Assembly: GCA_910574455.1 (NCBI GenBank)
Contig: CAJSYZ010000009.1
Coordinates: forward strand, 868,001 to 932,000
Direction of reading: 5' to 3'
DNA from: Trichaptum fuscoviolaceum
Lineage: Eukaryota; Basidiomycota; Agaricomycetes; Hymenochaetales; Trichaptaceae
DNA length: 64,000 nt
Part shown: piece by piece, positions 21,630 through 34,611 of the stretch
Layout: each line of letters opens with the position of its first letter
Position numbering within the stretch: the stretch's first letter is position 1
Program-made: the position numbers and the translations under genes
The notes under the pieces: model-generated
The model's database searches: none
What the model was told of the DNA's origin: nothing
Seen by the model: only the letters and a program-made list of their open reading frames with translations

Positions 21630-22744
21630 CGCCGCTAACTGCCAGAGGGCGACAAGGATTGGACTAGTGAAAGAATAGGGAGTGGCAAAGAGGAATGGAA
21701 TGGAGCACAAATGGCGGCTGGTTCGAGGTCTTCATCTTATACCAATTAACGCCATATTGCGGTGTACATCTGATTGACCATGCGGCTATGCTATAAAGTT
21801 CAGTGGACGATCGGGTGTGAAAAAAAGTAAAGCTCATTTTTAGCTTCAATGCAATGGTAACAGCCTTCAGTTATATGGCCACTATAGTATCCTTGCAGTG
21901 TCTTATACTGCATGGATGGCTTGCGCCTTGAGTTGGAAAGTCAGTAGAAAACTTAGAAAATCCATTTCATTCACATACATCTTCAAGTTCTTCTGAACGT
22001 GTACGCACATGTAATCATCCGTGTTACGTCGGAATTAAGGTCAAGTTATGCGAATGGCGGTGCCAAGGGCTAAAGTGAATAATGAGGCATCATGATGTGT
22101 TATGTTTGATCCAGATGGAAAATATCATCAATAAGGATACGCGATGGCTATCCAGCTTCATCGATGGGTTTTGGTCAAAGCAACTAGGACATGTAGGCTA
22201 GAAGATCACTTCCAGGAATAATTTTAGAGGCTGTTGATTATCCCCGAATTCAGTTTTGAAAGGCTTACTGCATTCAAGTTGATAAAATGCTTCCCCGACT
22301 AATTTTGCTTTAGGATCTGTATGACTACTCCTACTCCTCCATTTTTAACGTTACGATATCATTTTATTTCGATAGCCTGCGCAGGTATGCGGATGACATT
22401 GGACAGAGACTCTTGGAAACGAGTGTCAAGAAGATAGCAAGTGAAAATTTTTGCCAGCTTAATGTAAAGACATTACTACTAGCACCGTGAGAAAGTGATA
22501 TCGAGGCAGTGGTACCGGATTCGTGAGAAAATGACGTAGCACAAACGTTGCGAGTACGTGCACCGCAGTCAAATATAATACCAACGCACTCTTCATCCAC
22601 ACCGTATCAACTTTACTCGTCAAAGTAAGCTCTTTATACGTCTTACAATCAATTGACTATTTACTACAACTATTGACTAAAAGGCGTGCACAATACTGGC
22701 TTTGAACTTCTCCAATTACACTACTTACTAGGAACATTCGCAAG
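21630..22744. other. Intergenic, 1.1 kb
   Basis: No supported gene. A minus-strand open frame at 22364-22600 lacks homology and splice context. Confidence 0.45.
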
Positions 22745-23727
22745 ATGACAGTCTAGTGAGTCGCCTTTTCCTAAGCTCATCTTTCTAGCCACCCAGTTGA
22801 TTAGAGATATTCAGCTACTCTTTGACTTTTCTCCTACTTGCGGCCGAGGTATGTAGCAAACAACTTTGCTTGACTCACTATCTTTATTTAACAATCATCG
22901 TTAGATGGTTGGCTTCTGCTTCGTCGTCCTCCCTCTGCCTTACACCGTCCGAAAACGTGTGTTCACATTCTTCTCGGAGAGCTTCATCATCGCCAAATTG
23001 GCATATGGGTTGAAGATTGCTTTCATGTGCGTCCTTCTTTTCTAACACATCTGGGTGCTGGTCATCCTGACGTTTACATCTCCTTTCGCCAGATTCGTTG
23101 GGGTTCTGTTTGTGGACGCGCTCAATCGCATGTTCCGCATCACAGCAGAAGTGGAGGCCGCAAAATCTGGAAGTGCGGGCATGACCCATGACGTGCGTGC
23201 TGAATCCAACTTTGCCGCTCGCAAGTTCTAGTGCGTAGCTGTCTCATGTCCTTCAAGCAACCAAATTTGTATTGACAGCCATGAACTAGCGCCCAACGCA
23301 ATACGTACCTGACTGGCTTCGCCTTGTTCCTCTCCCTCTGTCTCACCCGCACGTTCTACATCGTCCTCGAGCTCATTCACGTCCAAGATGAGTATGCGAA
23401 GCTGAAGAAAGAGGTGCGTCTCGCTCTGTTTCCTTAATGGTCAACCACTAAAGCTGCACCAAATGTAGTCCACTGGCAAGACAGGTGCCGGTGGTGACCA
23501 GACGAAGCAAATAGAAGAGCTTAAGGCAAAACTCGCGGCAGCGGAAGCCAAGACGCGTGATTATGGTAAACAATCTATCTGTTCTTATGAAGTATGTGGC
23601 GCTGAATCGCGCTCCCTTGATAGACATCCTGAAGAAGCAGGCGGGTCAGCAAGCGCAAGAGTACGACAGACTCGCGACTGAGTATAACAAGGCTACCGGT
23701 GCCGTGTCCGACAAACGTAAGGACTAA
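22745..23727 (+). CDS. BAP31/Yet-family ER membrane protein
   Basis: Exons 22745-22755, 22815-22848, 22905-23026, 23093-23230, 23290-23413, 23469-23565 and 23624-23727 sum to 210 codons (209 aa). The first exon is only 11 nt. The start MTVYYSLTFLLLAAEMVGF followed by LPLPYTVRKR is typical of BAP31/Yet1-3. Three hydrophobic segments (about residues 4-25, 44-63 and 106-125) are followed by a cytosolic coiled coil (KQIEELKAKLAAAEAKTRDY...) and a basic KRKD end resembling an ER-retrieval signal. Family members act in export and quality control of ER membrane cargo and translocon contacts. Length and topology match the family. Confidence 0.92.
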
Positions 23728-24185
23728 GTAATGGACTTTGCCTGGGGGCAGCTAGGGATGAAGCCCATAGTGTTTCAAACGATCTTTCGAGCACGATGGG
23801 TTTGCCATTGAATCGTCGACCCTCGCCAAAGCCTAAATTAACATCCAAACCTCCTCGACCACAACCATAGTGTATGTCCTGCTTGTCATGTAATAATCAC
23901 TTCATTATATACTAGCAAATACCTGCATTCCCTGGAGCTGCGAGTGAAGTCAATAAGTTAACGATTATCATTTGTTGTATGTTCTTCAAAATTCGTTCTT
24001 ACAGACAAGATATAAAAGGGGTATCTGAAATGAGAAAAAACCGATGGAGAGTATGAATGGGTGTAATTCAGTTTACTGCCTTCTTGATAAAATATTGTTT
24101 CGATAAAAAAATAAAGAGAATGTGATAATAAAAAATTGAGTGAGGTGACAAGGTCTATGTATCAGTTTCACGAACTGAGAAATAA

Positions 24186-27100
24186 TTAGACTCTAAGGTC
24201 GAAGAGCTGCGGAGCACAGATCAGTGATGCACAGTTCGACAATTACTCTCAGGGATGCGTACCTGAGCTATTTCGCGAGCAGTCATCCGTTTGATCTTCC
24301 CCGCAGTTCCCTCGCCGAGGGCGGCATCAGATAGACCTATGTGAATAAGAAAGGTTAGACAAGCACTTCAATGAGATTCGAAGGCAGACATATGTACCTT
24401 GCTTCTTAGCCTGCAGGCGTATGATCCTACAATAGTTCGTAGTGGTAAGCGCAGTGTCCGGGTAAAGTATTGAGCGTTTGTGGAGCCTACCTTTCTTCAA
24501 TAGTGTTCTTGATTATGAGGCGTTGGATAGACACAGGTTTATGCTGGCCCAGACGATGAACACGATCATAAGCCTGGGCTTCGGTGGCGTAATTCCAGGC
24601 CAGGTCCAAGCTGCGAAGAGTAAGGACGATCAGTAAGTAGGTTCGACATATAGTGTGATAGAAATAACACATACTTGACCACGCGGTTGGCACAAGTCAA
24701 GTTCAGCCTGTGAAAGCAATATATTGAGACCTTCTAATCACGTCAGTCAGGGACATAGTCTCTCTTACCCGACGCCTCCGCATTTCAGGCTAACCGCGAA
24801 GATACGAGATTAACAATATTACGATTTCTCCAGGGATATGGCGAAGCTCACCTGATCAGCATGATTGGCGGACCATTCGGCTTCTTAAACTTGGCGACCG
24901 CACTGTATTGGATGGCTTAGATTCTGTCGCTATGTCATAAGAATAGAAAAAGATTGACTCACTCGACCCGAGCCATTCGGTTCATCTTGCCGTCGTAGCG
25001 GAGGCTTTTGAAACCGTTCTCTTTCAGGTAATTGTCAATCACTGCATTATTCGCTGTCAGAAAATAGTGGAAGCTGCATATGTACGTTCACTCACGATCA
25101 AGCATGCTTGTCCCTAGAATGTTGTTCAGTACGTTTATCCAACAGTCTATCAAAGACTTACATTGTGAGTAAACAATGACTTTATCCTCAGGAGCCTCTT
25201 TGCACCATTGAAGCAGAATTTCGGCCGTGTGGCGCATCTTCGTGCTTGGCTCCAACTTATCTTGCATGAGCTCAGGAGTGCCTTCAAGAGTCAGATTGTT
25301 CAATGTTTCTTCGAGCTTTGCGCGTTTGAACGGCCGTTGCCCGTCTGCAGGTGTTGGAAGAGAGCGCGTGATCTTGTCAATTTCCTCCTGCGAAGGCTCA
25401 AAAATCGATCCGGGGAATATACGCTTCTGGTCGATGGGTGCACGGCATAATGGACCTGAGAAATGGTGAGTAAAGTATTACAACATTATGATAACATCTT
25501 CCCACATTGTGCCCCATCCTCGTCACTGAATAAATGTCAGTTCAATTGCAAACATGAAGTCAAGGAGGACTCACGCCTCCCTGCCTTCGTTTGCTCGGAT
25601 GACTTCGTTCAGGCAGTCTGCATAGTCATGAGAATCACTTCTCCATAGCTCAAACAGCAGAAGCTCTCACCTGAGCAAAATTCATGGCCACATCCTGTCA
25701 CCTTTCGATTGTTGGTAAATGCTTCAAAATTGTACATGTCACAATGGGTTTTACATTAAAAAGAATGTAACTCACGCTCCATGCAGATCGCACATTCGTC
25801 ATCATCTGCCTCAGCGCCGCTCACTTCGGCCCTCATACGTGATTCAATTCTCGCCCGGAAACTTCAAGTATTAATTAGCTCAACCTGCATGATACAGAAT
25901 AAGTGGCAAAATACCGTTCGGTTATCTGTAACGGACATGACATGAGTAAAGAGTTGCTGCCTTTTAAAACTGGCTGCTATGTATACCTCAATAAATTTCG
26001 GTTCTCCCAGAACCTTCTTTGCTTTGTCTGTCTGCACCTCGACATCGTCTGCACCCTCTTTATCTTCATCGTCAACTTTCGTCTGCATCAAATGTCAGAG
26101 CTTTCAATACACCAACTCAATTGAGACTACGCACCGTTGCCAGGCTTGGATGACTATCCATTGGTGAGCAGATCGATTACATGTTAAATAACGGAAGGGT
26201 CTCACCAACAGAGCTGCCGAAGACGCAGTATCATGACCAATATAAACGCATAGCTGAAGAGAATATTAAAACGTAACCAATTAGAGGGGTAAATAATTCA
26301 CTTCTTCATCACAGTTCCTTCTTTATAGAACTTTGAAACGATCTGCTTCTGGTTAGTCTCTATGCGTGTGTACATCTAAGAATGCAGAATTAGCTTGGGT
26401 AACCTTCGAAACATAGCAAGAAAGAACTCCTATTACTTCGCGTTCTTCAGTCGTAAAGTCCAGCTCAATAAGACTAATCTCCTTAGGGCCAAGTTGAATA
26501 ATAGGTCGATCATCCTACGATATCAAATCAGTAATCGACCACTTTTCGCGTAAACGCGCAAGCTTAAAACATACGATTTTACTCTCTTTGGTGCGACGCA
26601 TCAGGTGAGGTTTCAGTGCCGTCTGAGCCCTCTCGCCTGTGCAACGTTTAGTGCCACGAGCAAAGCAACTCTATAGGAGACATACCTGCCAAAGCAGGCC
26701 TCTTCTTTTGCACTTTTGCCTGTGGAAGAAAGTCAGATAACAACACTGGTGCTTAGGAACCTCACGACGCACGATTCTCTCATTAAACCACTTCCAATCA
26801 TTCCAGGGTTCAAAGCGGCAGAAGCTAGCGGGAAGTAAGTATGCCACATGACCAACATGACTGATGGCTAAGCTCACCGCATGTAACCGTACACATCCGC
26901 CCTGATGGCAAGGTGAGATTTATGTTCAGCTAGGTTCGAAACTTGAACGTACAGCGAGTTGGTCACTGGTGTACCAGTAAGGCACCATCTATACCTAGAA
27001 TCGAGCTTCGCGACGCATTTGCTTATGCGAGTAGATCTGCAATTCCGTCAGTCTCAACACTTTTCATGGCTGTAAGAAAAGCAGTACCGATTCCTAATGT

Positions 27101-29936
27101 TCTGCGCTTCGTCGATAACAATCCTATACCATTTCACCTTTGCCAATGGGCCTCTGAAACATTATCACTTCAGCAAGAGGTTAAATAGAAATGAGAAAGA
27201 AGTGACATACACGGATCGTCGTTGAGTAGTGATTGTATCTGAATCCGAGCTTAAGAGCTCGATATCGCTCTCCTCTTTATCTTTCTTTTTCCCAGTACCG
27301 TCCTCGTTCTTCTTTTTAATCTTTGGAATGTCCATAGTCAAAGTCTGATACGAAGTGATGATAACCTGATCGAGAGACGATAAGCAGTTTATCGAACGTC
27401 CATAGTTAACGCCCAAACGCACATCATATTTCTCAATATCTTGCGGAGACTTGAGCTTGTCCTTCCCATGATGAACATGAACACGAAACGTTCCTGGCTG
27501 TGCTTTGTCGTTAAACTCTTCACTCCACTGATTCAAAGCAAAATCAATTCGACGATCATCACCAATATTGCGAAAAATCCAACCTGTTGTAGTAACGATG
27601 CAGGTGCAAGGACGAGTGTCGTGCGACGGTCAGGTTCAGGACCTTTACCTTTCGCGTTGTTTGAAGCAGTGTAAGATTTCTTGAAAAACGCAAACTCCGA
27701 GTTGGTCCTTGGCGGTGGCTGATTTACAGCCATTGTCGCGATCATTTGAACTGTCTGGTCACCATGTTAGACTTTATCTGAGAAAATAACGCTCAGAATG
27801 GTGAAGTACCTTTCCAAGACCTAAAAGCGGTGATTATTTAATGAGACAATCATAGAGAGGAAACAATGACGAGGAAGACCATTACCCATAGCATCCGCCA
27901 GAATTCCGCCGTTCTTGTCCGAATCTTTCTCTTGGTCAACCATCCAGCTTACGCCAATAATCTGATGGGGAAGAAGTCGTACGGACATCCCGTTAAGACA
28001 GTCATCCTGGTTCGCAAGTTGCAGCTTGACTTGAGCGTCAGTGACTGACATGACATCCTTGAAGTCATCAAGGGCTTTGTTCATAAAGTCCCTGAATCTA
28101 TTTTGTCGCGAAAATAGTCAAAGATCAGGAGAAGGTACCCAGTTAAAAGACACATACCTGCTCTCCGGATCAGATGTTCCCACGTCGAACCTACTCACAG
28201 GTCCGCTCTCATCGTAGTTTAGGCCAAAGTCCCTTCCGTTTGATCCACCATAGGATCCATAAGCCGTTAGTTTGGCAATTTCACTCTCATGAAGGCTTTT
28301 CTGCATTCCGCGAAGCTGCTCTTGGTGAACAGCGTTGTAAACCCCATTCCTAACTTGTTCCCAAGTCGATTGGGGTTGCTGCATGTCCTGCTGGACATAG
28401 TCCTCACCCATCGGCGTATGAGGGTAACCAGCTTCATTGCCAAGACCGGCCTGATATAAAGCGGAAGCGGAAGTAAATCCTGAAGAGAACGAATCCTCCC
28501 ATTCTCCTGGAAGCTTTCGCTTGCCAGTATTCAAGTCCTCCGGGAGATTTGAAGGGGCCGGCGACGAGTAAGGTGACGAAAATGTGGAAAGCGATGTTGC
28601 GTCACGATATGCTTGGGGGTTCAACATGTTAGGTAATGACGTCGCCTCTTGGCGTTTACGACGATGATACGCAGACTTGAGATGTTCCTATTACATTGCC
28701 TTCAATTAAATCAGCGGGCTTGAGAAAGATATCGATCTCACCTCGAACTCTGCCATGCGAGCCGTGATATAGTCGAACTGTACCTCAACTCTCCCAGATC
28801 CAGGAAGAACGACGGAATACGAGCAAAGATTGCACTTCATTTTGTATTGAAAACCTGTGATGGCAATGGCTCAGACAATGCAAATAAAGAATGGACTGTC
28901 AGACGCACCCTCTCGCACCAAAGAATAGTACTCCAACTTTTCGTCAGGATTCACTACGACCAGTGTAGACAGTTGCGCTTGGTAGACCTCATCAAAGGAC
29001 AGCTCCTCGCCATACATCTCATCAACATCAATAACATCATTGTTGTTTAGGATAGGAGAGGGGTATATGTTGTTCTGCATTCCCGGTGAACCTCGCTGCT
29101 TCGAATTGGAAGGGATTTGTACCTCTTTGTGGGCTGCTGAAGTTAGCTCGTCGTCAGCGCCGTTCAGTTCACGATGTAGTTGAAGTGCAAGTTGATAATC
29201 AGCGTCAAAACTGCTGCGAGGTGTAGGTGTGACTCGGCTGGGTCCGGCGCCATTATGTGGCACAGGTGCGTTGCGTAGTCCCATACGTTCACTGCCTTTC
29301 CATTCCGTCGAGAAGCGACGAGGTTGTTCAGAGGTGGTGGGTCTTGTCAAGTCGATGGGCTTTTGCCGCCTATTTGACGCATCTGATGACGGATGCGGTC
29401 CAGCAACAGATTGCTGTGTATTGTCTTTAGACGGCGATGAACGCTCGTCCCGATAAATTTTCGACGGCGAAGACCTTATTGGGATACTTGGGCTTTGCGT
29501 TTCGCCGGAGTTGGGCGCTTGAAGTGACTGGCGCCTTCTAAGTATATGAGACTGTGAACGAAGGTGTTCCTACATCGCAGATCAGCCTATTTCCATCTCA
29601 AGTATGACTTCACGCACCTCGTAGTTGGCGAGCGAACCAAAGATGTCAACGCCGTTCTCCTCTGGTGACCCCTTCCCAGGAGGCACCATACTGTCACAAA
29701 CACAACAATGAACGGCGCCAACTAATCCTCCTTTGAGTATGGTAATTTTTAATTTAGAATGCTTAGTACTTACCTCCATCATCCAAATTAATGTTAAAAT
29801 TAGTGTCATCCGGATATTTGGTCACGAAATGCTTTAAATGAGTTAAATAAATAGAGGAAATTTCCTTGTCGTCATCCTGATCCAGACCCAGAGTCTTCTT
29901 CGCTACAAGCTTCAGCCTTCTCCTGTCAATGTTCAT
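24186..29936 (-). CDS. SNF2-family helicase with RING finger (Uls1/Rad5-16-like)
   Basis: Large multi-exon gene starting [14 protein letters not shown] (ATG at 29936) and ending ...FDLRV. The N-terminal region has two short zinc-finger-like units, HCCVCD...EEHLRSQSH and CNLCSYS...EEHLKSAYH, both spaced like U1-type C2H2 fingers. The SNF2 ATPase follows: [10 protein letters not shown], Walker [26 protein letters not shown] box. A C3HC4 RING is inserted between the helicase lobes (ECAICM..., [17 protein letters not shown]). Lobe 2 has VIVYSQW and [11 protein letters not shown]. This order matches Rad5/Rad16/Uls1 translocases; Uls1 is a SUMO-targeted ubiquitin ligase in yeast. The Walker A motif is split over three exons with an 11-nt microexon at 27810-27820. 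The zinc-finger head favours an Uls1-like identity, but SUMO-interaction motifs were not checked. Confidence 0.88.
27810..27820 (-). other. 11-nt microexon within the Walker A codons
   Basis: GTCTTGGAAAG supplies the second and third bases of Gly and then Leu-Gly-Lys of DAMG-LGK-T. Flanking introns are 27821-27885 (65 nt) and 27755-27809 (55 nt), both GT-AG. Without it the SNF2 motif I would be destroyed. Confidence 0.85.
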
Positions 29937-30290
29937 CTCTGTTGAGATGTCGACGAAGGTGATGGAGAAAGTGGAAGAAGTGAAACACCACCGCATCGGC
30001 GCGCGCGCCACTAATTGTCGCGTCTGTCACAGTAATGATGTCACATTACGCCAACGCCGAGGAGCACTACTTTTATCAAGTTTTATGTAATAGTTAATTT
30101 TCACCAATTCGTTGCCTCTGCTTCTTTCGCATACGGCTCCTGACTTCATTTCGAAGATATATTCTCACTATGTGAATCATTACTTGGAGACCAATACTTT
30201 CTGTTCCTACGGTTTATTCCTACAATCCTCTATAAGACGAGTCATTTACATTCAAGTTTCACCCACTGCTACTCGAACGCATTCTTCATC
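29937..30290. promoter_or_regulatory. Divergent promoter region
   Basis: About 350 bp between the SNF2 gene (minus) and the orphan gene (plus). No motif was recognised with confidence. Confidence 0.4.
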
Positions 30291-30945
30291 ATGGACCATT
30301 GCAAGGTTTCAAAGACCATGTCGTCGAAGCACCGTGCTGCTGAGGCATGGTACCCGCCAGACAACAGAGACGTTTCCAAGAAGTTTAAAGTACGTTGCAG
30401 TTTTCAATTCATGAGTCCGCTTTTCATATCCTCTTCTCATCGTGCAGAATAAGAAAGTCGCCCTTGCTTCACTCCCACTCAAGAAACTCCCAAAAATCCT
30501 CTATCCTAGGAAAGACCGGGATTTCAATCCTCCTGTATTCCATTTCGGGTACCTGTTCAACACGCAGTGGCTGCTCAAGTTTGCGGAAGAACACAAGCTT
30601 CTCGCTTATCTTATCGACAGCATCGACAACGAACCGTATCTCTGCGAAGAGCTGACTACGGAAAAGGTAATGGAGTATATCACGGAGAAAGCAGGTGTCA
30701 CGTCTTTCAAGCTCACATATGACCTCATTGCCCATTCACCGGGCGTCCCTTTTGGTTCAACATTAATGTCAATCGCCTCGAATTACCGTCGCTTGGATGT
30801 TGATGAGGAGGAAGTACGACCCAGCTCAGATGACATTTTGAAGCTGCAAAAGTATCTAGGGCGTGCGGATTTGCCGTTGTGGTATTTGGATCCTTCCTCT
30901 CGCTGTGATGGATGGGGCTTCCGACGCTCGTCATTCCGAGTATAG
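30291..30945 (+). CDS. Orphan duplicated protein, copy 1
   Basis: Exons 30291-30389 and 30448-30945 (58-nt intron) encode 198 aa. I do not recognise the family. Conserved with the copy at 62886-63546: EAW.PPDN near residue 20, NKKVA.ASLPLK, NPPVFHFGYL, a Leu/acidic middle, GVTSFKL.Y.LI..SPG.P.G, SIASNYRRL, LQ(K/E)YLGR, (L/M)WYLDP...GWG.RR(S/R)S.RV at the end. No signal peptide, membrane segment or catalytic motif stands out. It is convergent with the glycosyltransferase-like gene, and this pairing is kept in the other copy. Both the sequence conservation and the identical intron position support a real gene. Confidence 0.75.
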
Positions 30946-31321
30946 GAGCGGCACAGTACATATTGTATATTGACATACTTGACGTAATCTTTCAGTCACG
31001 TATTAAACATAAAAGCTCTTGTTGGACATGAAAGCAAAGACCGGTCCTGGTTGAACATTGGTTTTGTCCTCATAGTCGCGAGTCGCGACAGGGGAACTTG
31101 AAGCAGTTGGAAATATAGTGCTATAATCTTTCAACTCCTGGAGTCCAAATGAATGAGTCGTTGAGACAGCCGCAGCCTTGATCGTCAAGCGAAGGAGATC
31201 AATCCTTTCGGTGAATGAGCTTTTAGGGTTCGGTCTTTCGTCAAATACTACATATGCAACGGGACATACAGTTGGGGAGTCGAGCTGTACGCCGCAGACC
31301 AGTCGGCAATAGTCAAGCAAC

Positions 31322-33261
31322 CTATTGTATTTCTCCAGGCTGATCTCCCAAGATCCTCCTTACCGCAGCCCGGTTCTTCGCCCAGAGCTCGCGCTTGAAG
31401 TCCCTATACCCCGACAGCGACCTCCGCCACCCGCCCCTAATCATCGCATCGACGTCTGCGAGGAACCGCTCCTCGAACGTGCTCGTGTTCGTGAACAGAT
31501 GGTCGTCACTGACCGCGCTTCTCGGGGGGCTGTAGCGACCCGTGCGCAGGACGCCGATCGCGGGGATCTCGCGCAGCGCCTGCGGGCGGGTTATCACGAC
31601 ACGGTCGTCGTCGATGTAGCCGTATGCCTCGCGCGTGCGTCGAGATGCGAGGATGGGCACCTAATCAAGGCACGAAGAACCACCGGAAAAGAAGAAGGGA
31701 AGTCAGAAGAACGTCAGCGTCTAGTATCTGCCAATACATAGTTGCAATAATTGCGCAAGATGTGATGAAGAGCTGCTGGTGGGACTCACACTGCATTCGA
31801 CGGCCATTGCGACTGTTGAGCTAGCCTGCGTATCGTAATCTGTCCGGGCATAGTTGCTATCAGTAATTGTGCTATCTAGTTGTTCCGGATGACTCGGAAC
31901 GTTACGAAGTGTAAATAGATAGATAGAAGCCATATCGAAGGCATACTGAACGTAAGTGTACAGGGAAAAAGGGAGGGCTTACATTCGAAGTTAACAAAAG
32001 CCGGGATAACGACGTCCATAGACTGCATGAAGGCGTAAAACTCCGTGTAGTTTAGATCCTTCTGAACGACGACGACGTGCTCGAGAGATTTCGGAATGTC
32101 TAGTCGGCCTTCTCCGATTAGATAAAGCTTGAACGGCTCAGCTTCATCGCCGAGGATAGGTTCGAAGACATCTCTGTCACGGGCGAGAGGTCGGTATCCC
32201 CATGCAGGCGCGTCGTCTATCTCTCGCAGTTCAATCTCTAAAATGAAAAGAGAATATGGAAGCAGCTTACGTTCGAGCTCGGCAACCAAGTCTCTGAATA
32301 TGTTAGGGTAGTCGCGCCTCCTGTTTGTAAAGCTCCCTTGGATCACAGCCCGGGAGAGCACGCCAGATTGACTTCGGGGTCCGTACTCGGGCAGATTGAG
32401 AACGGGAGCGTGGACGTCTATGTCGACGTACTCATACATTGCGTTGTACTTCTTGGGGTCTGGATCGTCCGCGAGCTCTTTGAAGTGTTTTCGGTACGTT
32501 CGGCCAACACTTGGAAAAGGTGAGCAACTTATTATGTGCCCTACGAGTTTTGAGTAACATACTGATATCCGAGGGGGAGCATGCGAAGTGCCCCGCGCTC
32601 AGCCCAAGGTGGGATGAATTGATGCCAGCCTTGGTCATGGAAGTTGTGGATTATGCATACGAGCTTGAACTTTTGATCGACGGGCTTGGCATCCCATGCA
32701 GCCAACAAGGCGTTCCCCCATCGCTTCATGCTAAGATTGTTTTTCTGATAGTTAAGCCTGTCGTGAATTCGACGAAGCAGAAAGTACGCACTCTATCTCG
32801 CAGGTTCCCACTATAACGAGGTCGAAGGACTGACCAGGCTCGTCTGGATACGGCGTCCCATGTGTTAGCACATCCAAGAAGCCATCCGGGCTCTGTATCG
32901 GCCCGTCGTATAAGTGCAGCGAGTCCACGATTGCCTGGAACCCAAAGCGGAAGGGCAGACGTGCGAAGACCTGCACGTTCACGTCGTCGCCCATGGTCTC
33001 GCGAATCGTTGTGGCCACAGGGAGATGGACGTCAAAGTGCATGCCAAAAGCGCTGGCTACGGCAACGCGTGTTCTCCGGAGCGGGATGGCCTCCCCTTCG
33101 AAAGACGCGCCATAATTGTTCAAAGAGAGTCGGGATGGCAGAGAAGCTTTAGAGAGTAGGAGAAGGAAGAATACAGCGAGAGCGATGACTGCCCAGATAT
33201 ACTTGCGTTTGCGCAAGATGGCGAGACGGCTTGTTGACGCGATGTCGAGGGGATAGCTCAT
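31322..33261 (-). CDS. Type II membrane glycosyltransferase-like protein, copy 1
   Basis: Exons 33261-32792, 32730-32563, 32509-32271, 32237-31983, 31839-31790 and 31660-31322 sum to 507 codons. After a short cytosolic head (MSYPLDIAS...RKRK) a single hydrophobic segment at about residues 24-44 predicts a Golgi type II anchor. The lumenal part has a GT-B look: LVCIIHNF.DQGWHQF, AVIQGSF, LYLIGEG, VVVVQKDL.Y.EFYAFM, QASSTVAMAVEC, VPILASRRTREAYGY. The pattern resembles uncharacterised fungal GT4-like proteins; donor and acceptor are unknown. The intron at 32238-32270 is only 33 nt and stop-free, so the join rests on comparison with the second copy (35 nt at the same site). Glycosyltransferase identity is moderate; the gene itself is secure. 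Confidence 0.75.
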
Positions 33262-34611
33262 AAAGAAAGAAAGGAGTTCCAATGCATCCTAGACGGTAAC
33301 TTGGTGCTCTAACAGCAATTATATCACGAAGTTATGAGCGCTTCGGCGAAGAACTTGCGTTCACGCAATGAAACGTGCGATCGCCGAGAACCGAGCTACA
33401 GTTACGCCGCTAGTTCTGAGCGCTGCATGAATCAGGAATATGCCCCTTATGGGATACTGATTTGGTAGAAGAACTGACTGGGAGGAAGGTGAAAGAAGCG
33501 TTTGAAGTAGAGCGCGGGCCTATATCATGACGGGAAGAATGTTCCTTCCTCTTTATTGACTCCGAGTCTCACACGGATGTTCGCTACCTTATCCGAAGGA
33601 GGACACTGAATTGAATAAGGGACTACCGTACTGTCAGTGTAATTTCCATGCAATGCAGTTGCTAGTAGTACCGAAAAGTGAGGATTTACTCGCCCATTTT
33701 TGTTCTTTCAGAAGACTGTAAAAAGCTATTCAAAGCAAAGTCATTAAAGCGCCGATTCCCTTATGACACGGATGTTCCATTTCGATTCTTATCTTCAATT
33801 TAGGATAAGCTGGAGGAAAATTTGCATAGTTGAGGGCACTGCGTTTCATTCTCGTCGCTCCGGCGCGCTGTCATCTGCAGAATTGAAGGTGGATGGGATG
33901 CGAGATAGTCAAGATCCCCAACGTGTGTTGACACCACATACCTTGACTTGTTGTCGCGGTCGTGGTCGTTGACGAAAGGACGCGACGCGGTACATAGAAA
34001 AGTACCCCCTAAACTCTTTGCTATTCCCTTCTCCGCTCGAAAACTTGAACACTCTTATGAGTTTACATAAATTTGCCACTATCGACTTCAAACGTACGTA
34101 TCTTTAGTAGGAGCTTACTATGAAGAAAGTCATGGACTTTATCAAAGCAGGATGTCCTTGGTCGTTCGCGAATAGTGAGTCTCTGGTTAGGATGTCGTCA
34201 AAGTTCTAAACCGGATGTCGAACGCACCCCTACTGTAATCACTATCTTTTTTATCCGCAAGCTTGTCCTACAATACAGAAACTTGAAGCACTTCACCGAC
34301 CACCCTGAGACATTGCAGTTTTTGTTCTCCTAAGGCAGGAATTAAGGTTGATGTGGTCGGCGATGAACGCAGGCGCGGCGCTGTCGTAACCTCGAAGCAA
34401 ACAAGTGTCCACAGCTTCACCCGACTTCGATGTCCACTGAAAAATGCCGGCTCAGCTACCGAATGCTTCAAAGTTCAAAGTACAAAAACAATTCATTGCA
34501 TGGGTATACTCATACATAGAATGACAACGATACATATGGCTAATAGTGCTGCGATGCAATTAATCCTATCCCTATTTTAAAGTCTCAAGTGTCTGTCGCT
34601 GTCTGTATTAG
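33262..34611. other. Intergenic, 1.35 kb
   Basis: Promoter side of glycosyltransferase copy 1; about 70 bp just upstream resemble the region before copy 2 (ATATAATTGCTG, TCTAGG.TGCA). Beyond that, no gene seen. Confidence 0.45.

Noticed and set aside
22364..22600. Minus-strand 78-codon frame
   Set aside because: No splice partners, no family resemblance.
31325..31741. Plus-strand frame opposite glycosyltransferase copy 1
   Set aside because: Antisense to a conserved exon whose sequence is kept in copy 2 on the other strand.
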